Shown here in pieces: positions 1 to 5,451 of a stretch of 5,451 nt of DNA. The stretch spans positions 1 to 5,451 of the forward strand of contig JBGTHP010000027.1 in NCBI GenBank assembly GCA_041746105.1. The letters run 5' to 3'. Positions within the stretch are counted from its first letter, which is position 1, and each line of letters begins with the position of its first letter. Under the pieces are notes generated by a model, which worked only from the letters and a program-made list of their open reading frames with translations, searched no databases and was not told the origin of the DNA. The position numbers and the translations under genes are program-made. This stretch comes from JBFHRE01 sp041746105 (lineage in GTDB: Bacteria; Actinomycetota; Acidimicrobiia; Spongiisociales; ZC4RG35).

Positions 1-324
1 GATGGCCTTGACGAACCGACTTGCCTGCTCCCCAGATCCACCATTGAACACTGGTGCCATGGCGAAGTTGAATGAAAGATCATCGCCACCCGCCATCACC
101 GCAGTCTCGGCCGAGTCGGCCGTGCACCCCAAGAAGCGGAGGAGCGCCACCTGAAGGACCGATCGAACCTCATCGGCGCCATGGCCCATCTCGCTCGCCA
201 GCCTCACAGCGAGCAAGCAGGTGCGAAGCCCGTGTCCGAGGGGCTGTCCGGTCCCCAGATCGGTGGCGAGCGACAGGGACGCCAAAAGCTCGGTCAGTCT
301 GAGCCTGGGTTCGGCCTGTGCCAC
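1..324 (-). CDS. HD-domain phosphohydrolase/LuxR-type regulator, N-terminal fragment (partial)
   Basis: The reverse strand is open for 108 codons from a GTG at 324-322 to the left edge, so the C-terminus lies outside the window. The N-terminus reads VAQAEPRLRLTELLASLSLA, followed by TDLGTGQPLGHGLRTCLLAV (residues 21-40), ALLRFLGCTAD (60-70) and AMAPVF (88-93). From memory this matches the start of actinobacterial proteins that combine HD or HD-GYP phosphohydrolase domains with, often, a C-terminal LuxR helix-turn-helix. The diagnostic HD/HD-GYP residues and any DNA-binding domain would lie off the edge, so activity and regulator status are inferred. No signal peptide or membrane segment is visible, so it is probably cytoplasmic. 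GTG 324 was chosen because the family-like sequence begins just after it and because a -10 box stands directly upstream; the frame itself stays open further upstream. It is transcribed divergently from the hydrolase, 116 bases away. I am confident that it is coding and moderately sure of the family. Confidence 0.72.
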   Translation of the reverse strand, partial: MAQAEPRLRLTELLASLSLATDLGTGQPLGHGLRTCLLAVRLASEMGHGADEVRSVLQVALLRFLGCTADSAETAVMAGGDDLSFNFAMAPVFNGGSGEQASRFVKAI

Positions 325-331
325 ATTGCAA

Positions 332-337
332 AATCTA
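332..337 (-). promoter_or_regulatory. Candidate -10 box (TAGATT) for a leaderless transcript of the HD-domain gene
   Basis: On the minus strand TAGATT (337 to 332) fits the actinobacterial TANNNT -10 pattern. It is followed by seven bases (TTGCAAT) and then the GTG start at 324. That spacing would start the mRNA at or next to the start codon. No Shine-Dalgarno sequence lies in the usual place, which agrees with leaderless translation, common in actinobacteria. No clear -35 hexamer is seen. The motif is short, so chance is possible. Confidence 0.4.
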
Positions 338-440
338 GGCGCGTTGGCTTTCGCCTCCGTCCCAGCAAGCGGAAAACCGATCGAAATGGGGCATTTAACC
401 GATGCATCGAGCGGGTGGATGGGTCAGAGTCAGGGTTGGC

Positions 441-1242
441 ATGGAACCCAGAGTCCTACAGCACGACAGCATCGGGGAAGGCCACCCATTGGTGCTCATC
501 CCGGGAGCATTGACAGGCTGGTTGTCATGGCTCCCCCACCAAGAGCGCCTGAGCGACCACCACCGAGTGACACGGATTCAGCCGATCCACAACGAACTCG
601 GATCGGCGGGAGTAATCGGCGATCACAACTACACGGCGTTCATCGAACGGGAAAGCCTTCGTCTCACCCTCGATGAGCTCGGAATCCAGGAAGCCGACTT
701 CTCCGGGTGGTCACGGGGCGGAGGGATGCTGGTGGAATTCGGCATCGTCTACCCAAACCGGGTTCGCACACTCGCCCTCATTGAGCCCGCCCTGACTTGG
801 ATCCTCGACCTGGTTCGGCGAACTGCCCACTCTGGTCGACGAAGGGACCGACGAGTTCCTCGATGGACTCGTAGGACAAGAGGTAAGCGAAGATGCCTTG
901 GCGGAGTTCCTCGTCTTCGCCGGCCTCGCCGAAAACGCGGTCGAGGCGCGAAGTCATCCCGGTTGGGACGGATGGCTGCCCCACCGCACTGCTCTGTCCT
1001 GGCCCTATCAGGACACGGCTGAACCAGGGCGAGCACTATCCGACCTGCAGGCCATAAACAATCCCGTGCTGCTGTTCAAAGGCACTCGGAGCGAGCCGTG
1101 GTTGAGACGGACGGTCGACGTTCTAAGGGACCACCTTCCCCGCTCCAACGTTGTCGAGCTCGAAGGAGCCCACGCTGCCCACATCGAGAGCATCGATCGG
1201 TTCATCGAAGACCTCGAAAAACATTTGCACCAAACCTTCTGA
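441..1242 (+). pseudogene. Alpha/beta hydrolase split by a one-base frameshift
   Basis: The first frame runs from ATG 441. It has a beta-strand and oxyanion-type turn LVLIPGALTG (residues 17-26), a nucleophile elbow GWSRGGG (89-95, Ser91) and LALIEPAL (111-118). At about 814-816 the homology-like reading moves to the next frame: it continues as GELPTLVDEG from 817 and ends at TGA 1240-1242. The second part holds AEFLVFAGL, VLLFKGTRSEPW (209-220) and EGAHAAHIE (241-249), with His244 the likely catalytic His. Removing one T from GTT at 813-815 restores a 266-residue protein, a normal size for this fold. As written, translation ends at TGA 1020-1022, giving 193 residues of which the last 68 are off-frame, and losing the His. 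The acid is uncertain: Glu115 after the elbow region, or Glu218. ATG 441 has only a weak AGGG (432-435); in-frame ATG 402 would add 13 residues. The substrate cannot be told. A sequencing error is as likely as a real mutation. Confidence 0.8.
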
Positions 1243-1512
1243 CTCGGCGAGATCGAAGCCCTAAAAGCAGGTGTTCCCGCAGAGTCGCCGACTATCCCCG
1301 AGAACTGCCTCGCCAAATGAGGTCTATCTAGTCGGCCCCAAACCCATCACGGGCGTGACCGTGCCGAACCGGCCACCGGCTGGCGACCGAATCGCAGTCC
1401 ACGAAATCGGTGCGCATCACGGCGCGAAGACGTTGGGGCGGATACGCTCCACCACGCTTGAGTTGTTCTAGAGCCTTGTCCGCGTCGGTTAGTTCAGCAG
1501 GGAGGACCCCAA
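1243..1512. other. Spacer without a convincing gene
   Basis: These 270 bases separate the hydrolase from the membrane-propeller gene. Short open frames exist (plus 1271-1471, minus 1328-1579), but neither has a good ribosome binding site or a recognisable motif. A 6-bp hairpin with a 3-base loop (1369-1383, one G-U pair) and a 7-bp inverted repeat with a long loop (TCGGCGA 1244-1250, TCGCCGA 1285-1291) are present. Neither is followed by a T-tract, so I do not call a terminator. No convincing -35/-10 pair was found upstream of 1513. Confidence 0.5.
1501..1505 (+). promoter_or_regulatory. Shine-Dalgarno GGAGG deciding the start at 1513
   Basis: GGAGG lies seven bases before ATG 1513. It favours this start over the in-frame ATG at 1546 (residue 12), which lacks a comparable site. 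Confidence 0.75.
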
Positions 1513-3453
1513 ATGCGAGGCAGCAACGGCCGTCCAGTTCCCGGCATGTCGGACGCGCCATCAGTTGGAGGCGATCCACGATCCACCACGAGCGCGGATG
1601 CGCTTGGGGATGAAATCTCGCCGCCTCAGCCCAACCGGCTCGACGTCGTCATGGCAGCCCTGTCCGTGGTTCTGGTGGGCGGCCTCTTCTTGGATCTCTG
1701 GGCACACAACCATGGACGGGTTGACGAGTCATTCCTGACTCCTTGGCATGGCTTTTTGTATGCGGGGGCAGCCCTGTTCGGGGCCGTTCTCTTCAACGAG
1801 GCGACGCGCGGTCGCCGGGCCGGCAAACCCATTTCTCGATCGCTGCCGGCCGGCTACGGGCTGTCGCTGGTCGGTGCAGCCTTGTTCCTCGGCGCGGGCC
1901 TGGTTGATCTCGGATGGCACGAGGTGTTTGGTTTCGAGGTCGGTACCGAGTCTCTCTTGAGTCCAAGCCACCTGCTCCTGGCCACCGCAGGAATCTTCAT
2001 GGTGGCCGGGCCCCTCCGGTCGGCATGGTGGCATGGGACTCCAGGAACGTTTCCTTCTTGGTTGAGGTGGGTGCTCCCGCTCACGATGCTGCTTTCGATC
2101 CTCACCTCCTTCACCGCCTATGCCCACCCTGCCGTCGACACGTGGCCGGCAGCTGTGCCCATCAACACGGCCCAGCGCTCCGCCCTCCTCCTCGTGGACG
2201 CCGACGGCGGGAACCAGACCCGTGTCCAACTCGACATCGCCGAGGACGTCTGGCTTCCGGCACCACTCCCTGATGGTTCACAGATCGTGGTATCCGCCGC
2301 CAATGGAGAGGAAGGCTCGCTGTTTCGCTTGGGAGCGGACGGCTCAAATCCTCAAATGCTCTGGGGAGGCCAGGGACGATTCAATCATCCGGCCGTGTCT
2401 CCCGATGGGACTCGGATTGCTTTCACCGCCAATGCCGACGACGGAAATGCCGAGATCTACGTTGTCCCTATCGATGGTGGTGACCCCACACGACTCACCA
2501 ATGATTCCGCGATCGACTGGGGTCCGGCCTGGTCCGCCGACTCTGAATCGATCACGTTTGTGTCAACACGCGACGGTGATGCCGACCTTTACGTAATCAC
2601 AGCCGAGGGTGGCGATCCGGTCCGCCTGACCGATTTCGATGGCAACGAAGGCGCTCCGGAATGGTCACCCGACGGAACCCAGATCGCCTTCGAGTCCGAT
2701 ATGGATGGCGACTACGAGATCTATGTGATGCAGGCGGGCGGTACCGGTGTATCACCTTTGACGGCGAATAACGCTTTTGATGGCGGCCCGGCTTGGTCAC
2801 CCGACGGAAAGTCGATCGCATTCATGAGTGACAGAGACGGGAACACCGAGCTGTATGTGGGCGACATTCAGGGCAATGAACCGACCAATCTCACCCGTAA
2901 CGCCGCCGCCGACGAGGCCTGGGGTGGTATTGCCTGGATGCCAGATGGATCAACGATCCTGACCAACACGTCGGGCTGGAACAGGGCCGATCAAGAACCG
3001 TTTGTCCGAGAAAACCTCGGTGTGTCCGCGCTCTTGATCCAGGCTGCACTGGCTGCCGGAGTCCTCCTGTTGATTCTCAGGCACGGTCCGCTTCCGGTGG
3101 GAGCCCTGACGGTCATCCTGACGATCAACGGAGCTCTCATGACGGTGTTTTCGGACACCTACTGGTACGTATTGCCGGCGGCCGCCGCCGGTGTGGTAGG
3201 TGACGCTATCGGCATCAACATGCGCAAACAGGACCCGGCTCGACGGGCGAGGGTTCTTTCTGCTGCCGTGCCGGCGACCTGGTACGCCCTTTACCTGCTT
3301 GTCGTAGGAATCGGAGAAGGTGGCCTCGGTTGGTCGATCCACATGACTCTGGGCGCGCCATTCCTGGCCGGCGCGGTCGGGCTTCTGATGAGCTTGCTGG
3401 TGTTCCCAGGTCCGATCGCACAGCGAGCGGAGCCAAACGGTCGCATGCAGTAA
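1513..3453 (+). CDS. Polytopic membrane protein with an inserted TolB/PD40-type six-bladed beta-propeller
   Basis: The protein has 646 residues. After a polar N-terminus come five hydrophobic segments (about 43-62, 77-95, 115-134, 151-168, 184-203), a soluble propeller (about 220-488) and five more segments (about 503-522, 526-547, 550-567, 580-600, 607-631). Basic loops (RRAGKPISR 101-109, RKQDPARRAR 571-580) fit a cytoplasmic side, so five helices put the propeller outside the membrane. The propeller has PDG-type turns near residues 252, 295, 340, 384, 428 and 475, with the PD40 pattern WSPDG..IAF.SD.DG..EIYV......LT. That gives about six blades of about 44 residues, as in the TolB C-terminal domain. 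It is not TolB itself, which is periplasmic and has no such helices. Histidines in WAHNH (63-67), PWHG (77-80), GWHEVFG (134-140), SPSHL (150-154) and WSIH (607-610) fall on the predicted outer face. The function is unknown; ligand binding or surface sensing is inference. An SD at 1501-1505 supports the start. Confidence 0.88.
   Translation: MRGSNGRPVPGMSDAPSVGGDPRSTTSADALGDEISPPQPNRLDVVMAALSVVLVGGLFLDLWAHNHGRVDESFLTPWHGFLYAGAALFGAVLFNEATRGRRAGKPISRSLPAGYGLSLVGAALFLGAGLVDLGWHEVFGFEVGTESLLSPSHLLLATAGIFMVAGPLRSAWWHGTPGTFPSWLRWVLPLTMLLSILTSFTAYAHPAVDTWPAAVPINTAQRSALLLVDADGGNQTRVQLDIAEDVWLPAPLPDGSQIVVSAANGEEGSLFRLGADGSNPQMLWGGQGRFNHPAVSPDGTRIAFTANADDGNAEIYVVPIDGGDPTRLTNDSAIDWGPAWSADSESITFVSTRDGDADLYVITAEGGDPVRLTDFDGNEGAPEWSPDGTQIAFESDMDGDYEIYVMQAGGTGVSPLTANNAFDGGPAWSPDGKSIAFMSDRDGNTELYVGDIQGNEPTNLTRNAAADEAWGGIAWMPDGSTILTNTSGWNRADQEPFVRENLGVSALLIQAALAAGVLLLILRHGPLPVGALTVILTINGALMTVFSDTYWYVLPAAAAGVVGDAIGINMRKQDPARRARVLSAAVPATWYALYLLVVGIGEGGLGWSIHMTLGAPFLAGAVGLLMSLLVFPGPIAQRAEPNGRMQ
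2662..2809 (+). repeat. Internal blade repeat of the PD40 propeller (16 identical bases, 132-base period)
   Basis: The 16-base word TGGTCACCCGACGGAA occurs at 2662-2677 and again at 2794-2809. The offset is 132 bases, exactly 44 codons or one propeller blade, and it encodes the same WSPDG turn both times. The rest of the two blades is diverged at DNA level, so this is a coding repeat and not a mobile or regulatory one. Confidence 0.85.
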
Positions 3454-3636
3454 CGCTGGGCGGGGCTTGCTCCCTGTCGCCGATTCCTCACACGTCACTA
3501 CCGGAAAATCGCCGGGCCCGAATGAGCCACGCTTTGGAGGCGTCGGCGGGACACTCCGGGTCATGAGGCGGAGCCGGCCATCGAAGCTATGGCCAGTGCG
3601 GCAGATGCGGACGGATCAAACAAACTTATGGCGCTG

Positions 3637-3666
3637 TTGAGGTTTCGGAAACGTTCACGTCATAAC
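3637..3666 (+). promoter_or_regulatory. Candidate promoter with an internal palindrome, upstream of the secreted propeller gene
   Basis: TTGAGG (3637-3642) and CATAAC (3661-3666) each match four of six consensus -35 and -10 bases and are 18 bases apart. They would give a leader of roughly 45-50 bases before GTG 3721. Between them lies GTTTC-G-GAAAC (3642-3652), a perfect inverted repeat with 5-base arms that could be a small operator. Weak hexamers of this kind also arise by chance. Confidence 0.28.
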
Positions 3667-3710
3667 CTCTCCATTGGAAGATATCGGACGGCGGTGCGGC
3701 CAGGATGTTG

Positions 3711-3716
3711 AGGAGG
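3711..3716 (+). promoter_or_regulatory. Shine-Dalgarno AGGAGG for the GTG start at 3721
   Basis: A full AGGAGG stands four bases before GTG 3721. It decides this start over the downstream in-frame GTGs (3742, 3784) and ATG (3808), which would shorten or remove the signal peptide's N-region. Confidence 0.78.
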
Positions 3717-3720
3717 AATT

Positions 3721-5451
3721 GTGTCGAATTGTTCGACGACCGTGCGTCACGAGTTTGGTGGCGGTTCCGGAATTCGTAGGTGGGTGCCCATTTTTGTGGT
3801 GTCTGCGATGTTCGCCGCCATGATCGGGGCTGCGCCCCCAGCCCGCGCCGCCGACACCCTTCCCCTGTTGTGGCAAGCCGGCGGTCTCGACGCCGGATCC
3901 ACCGGGGCCGGGCAAGCCGCACGAATCGCGACCGATACGGATGGCAACGTCGCCATCGTCTCGGGACCTTCCGGCGGACGGAACCTCGCTGTGACCTCGT
4001 ACTCCTCGACGGGTGCTTTCCGCTGGCGGGCCTCGTCCACTCCCTTGACCGGCACGTTCGTCGGTGACTGGGTGGCGACGGCACCCAATGGCGACGTCGT
4101 GGCAATTGGGCGCAACACATCATCGTCGGGAAGCCCGATCGCCATCACGATGGTTCGCTACAACTCGGCGGGAGCCCTGCAATGGCGGGTGGACATCAAC
4201 CAGACACTGCCGAGTGTCGGCCGCCTGCTTGTGGACGCAGAAGGCAACGTCTACCTGGCTTTCAACTCCCTTGGCGACGGGCAGGACATCCGGGTGCACA
4301 AGTACAGCCCAGCGGGTGCGGTGCTGTGGTCACAGACGATCGCCACCGGATTTCTCGCCAACGACATTGCCACTTCGCTGGCGCTCAGCCCGGACGGCGT
4401 CGACGTCGTCGTGTCAGGCAATGTGTCGGGTGGTGCAACCTGGATCACGGCCGCGTTCGACACCTCGACCGGCACAAGGCGCTGGTTGACCACGGCAGCA
4501 GAAGGTATCGCAGCTCGCGACGTCGTCGTCGACGCCGGACGGGTCTACGTGACTGGGCAGGGAAATGTCGGGATCACTGCCTACCTGACCGTTGTTGCGT
4601 ACGATCGCGCCACCGGTGCCCGCCTCTGGCGGACCGACACCAAGCCGGTCGATGGCACCGGAGCCGCAGGTTTGCGGATCGCTCTCGGTGCGGACGGCAA
4701 CGTGATAGCTACCGGTCAGGCGTCTCGAGGGTTTCTCGATTGGTACACCGTCTCGTTCACCACCACCGGAGCGGTGCGCTGGCAGGCCGTCCGTGACGGA
4801 GGCTTGAACACAGACGAGATCCCGTCAGCGGTCGTAGCGATGGCCAACGGCACCATCGTCGTCACCGGTAAGGGCGGACCCAACCTGCCCGGGGGTTTCA
4901 TCCCCGGCGTCACGGTTGGTTACTCCGCCGACGGTGGGCTGCTGTGGGAAGGCTTTGCTCCGTTCGCCACGGTTTGGGCGACAGCGTTGCCGAGCGGCGA
5001 CCTGTGCACGACCGGTGGTTATGACGCCTATGTGTCCTGTTTCCGGCCGCCGGGATCCGGAAACGTTGCCCCGGTCGCGGTGGCGACTGCGACTCCTCAA
5101 TCCGGTGCATCGCCCTTGACCGTGACTTTTGACGCATCGACGTCCTATGACGCAGACGGCACCGTGATGTCTTTTGCTTGGGTCTTTGGGGACGGCGCCA
5201 CGGCCAGTGGTGCCACGGTCGGGCATGTGTACTCGGCTGCCGGCACCTACACCGCAACTGTCACAGTGACAGACGATGCCGGAGCCACCGACTCGGCGAG
5301 CGTCGTCGTAACCGTGAGCGGATCCGGAACGATCCACGTTGCAGATCTCGACGCAACCGCGGTGCCCGCCGGGCGCAACTGGACGGCGACCGTGACGATC
5401 ACCGTCCGTGACGATGCCGGGGCCGCTGTTTCCGGGGCGACGGTGACCGGC
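3721..5451 (+). CDS. Secreted eight-bladed W-motif beta-propeller protein with PKD and Ig-like domains (partial, 3' end missing)
   Basis: The frame is open for 577 codons to the right edge. Residues 1-43 form a signal peptide: RRW at 19-21, a hydrophobic core about 22-38, and a likely cut after PARA (40-43), so the protein is exported. Residues about 45-445 carry eight W-motifs with Trp at 51, 102, 155, 203, 255, 303, 354 and 409, spaced 48-55 residues. Most repeat as Y....G...W, then D..GNV...G, as in PQQ-like or SBBP-type propellers. The first blade lacks its preceding strand, and DAYVSCFRP (435-443) could supply it as ring closure. Cys429 and Cys440 may form a disulfide there. A PKD domain follows (about 448-532: DADGT 477-481, WVFGDG 487-492, HVYSAAGTYT 502-511). 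A further Ig-like module starts at about 537 (IHVADLD, WTATVTITV) and is cut off. No catalytic residues are seen, so an adhesive or cell-wall/carbohydrate-associated role is inference. A sorting signal or enzyme domain could lie beyond the edge. Confidence 0.88.
   Translation, partial: MSNCSTTVRHEFGGGSGIRRWVPIFVVSAMFAAMIGAAPPARAADTLPLLWQAGGLDAGSTGAGQAARIATDTDGNVAIVSGPSGGRNLAVTSYSSTGAFRWRASSTPLTGTFVGDWVATAPNGDVVAIGRNTSSSGSPIAITMVRYNSAGALQWRVDINQTLPSVGRLLVDAEGNVYLAFNSLGDGQDIRVHKYSPAGAVLWSQTIATGFLANDIATSLALSPDGVDVVVSGNVSGGATWITAAFDTSTGTRRWLTTAAEGIAARDVVVDAGRVYVTGQGNVGITAYLTVVAYDRATGARLWRTDTKPVDGTGAAGLRIALGADGNVIATGQASRGFLDWYTVSFTTTGAVRWQAVRDGGLNTDEIPSAVVAMANGTIVVTGKGGPNLPGGFIPGVTVGYSADGGLLWEGFAPFATVWATALPSGDLCTTGGYDAYVSCFRPPGSGNVAPVAVATATPQSGASPLTVTFDASTSYDADGTVMSFAWVFGDGATASGATVGHVYSAAGTYTATVTVTDDAGATDSASVVVTVSGSGTIHVADLDATAVPAGRNWTATVTITVRDDAGAAVSGATVTG

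Larger units (their letters stand above)
3454..3720. other. Spacer between the two propeller genes
   Basis: These 267 bases hold no convincing gene; the longest small frame with an ATG here (3564 onward) gives about 25 residues without a motif. Just after the stop codon, GGCG+GGG (3459-3465) can pair with CCC+CGCC (3472-3481) with a 3-base bulge. It has no T-tract, so it is only a weak terminator candidate. The right part carries the promoter and palindrome listed separately. Confidence 0.45.

Noticed and set aside
796..1022. Programmed ribosomal frameshifting in the hydrolase
   Set aside because: No slippery heptamer or obvious stimulatory structure near 814-816, and this fold is normally made from one continuous frame.
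1271..1471. 66-residue plus-strand open frame in the spacer
   Set aside because: No Shine-Dalgarno, no recognisable motif, and such length is expected by chance in GC-rich DNA.
1328..1579. 83-residue minus-strand open frame between the hydrolase and the membrane protein
   Set aside because: It overlaps the well-supported start and SD of the 1513 gene on the other strand, and shows no motif or clear ribosome binding site.
1729..2229. 166-residue minus-strand open frame
   Set aside because: Antisense to the N-terminal membrane helices of the 1513 gene, low-complexity composition and no motif.
3459..3481. Hairpin just after the stop of the membrane protein, considered as a terminator
   Set aside because: The stem is interrupted by a 3-base bulge and there is no T-tract.
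2950..3564. 204-residue minus-strand open frame antisense to the membrane protein
   Set aside because: Polar, Arg/Pro/Ser-rich translation typical of a shadow frame; the plus strand encodes clear membrane helices.
3626..4148. Minus-strand open frames of 165 and 133 residues across the start of the secreted protein gene
   Set aside because: Arg- or Ala/Pro-rich shadows; the plus strand has a full SD, signal peptide and regular propeller repeats.
4182..4796. 204-residue plus-strand frame inside the propeller gene
   Set aside because: Extreme Arg content and no fold-like pattern; it is the shifted frame of the propeller gene.

Overview
The window is GC-rich, gene-dense bacterial DNA that looks actinobacterial. 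Support for this is the codon use (third positions mostly G or C), GTG starts, a probable leaderless promoter, and the N-terminus of an HD-domain protein type that I associate with Actinomycetota and some Chloroflexota. An uncultured Acidimicrobiia-like lineage is a guess only; no rRNA, tRNA or marker gene is present. I see no mobile element, CRISPR array or RNA gene.

Layout. (1) Positions 1-324, minus strand: the N-terminal 108 residues of an HD-domain phosphohydrolase/regulator-like protein, running off the left edge. Its GTG start has a TANNNT -10 box at leaderless spacing. (2) Positions 441-1242, plus strand, divergent from the first gene: an alpha/beta hydrolase that is complete in content but split by a single-base frameshift near 814-816. 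(3) Positions 1243-1512: a spacer with no convincing gene. (4) Positions 1513-3453, plus: a 646-residue polytopic membrane protein carrying a six-bladed TolB/PD40-type beta-propeller between two five-helix membrane halves. (5) Positions 3454-3720: a spacer with a possible promoter and a small palindrome. (6) Positions 3721-5451, plus: a secreted protein open at the right edge, with a signal peptide, an eight-bladed W-motif beta-propeller, a PKD domain and the start of another Ig-like module.

How the genes relate. Genes 4 and 6 have their own strong Shine-Dalgarno sequences and are separated by 267 bases, so they need not be one transcript. Both place a beta-propeller outside the cytoplasmic membrane, one membrane-anchored and one secreted, so this is a cell-surface/export neighbourhood. 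Nothing in the sequence shows that they act together. The most unusual object is the membrane-propeller-membrane protein, which has a cluster of histidines predicted on the outer face of its membrane domain. I do not claim a defined new system.
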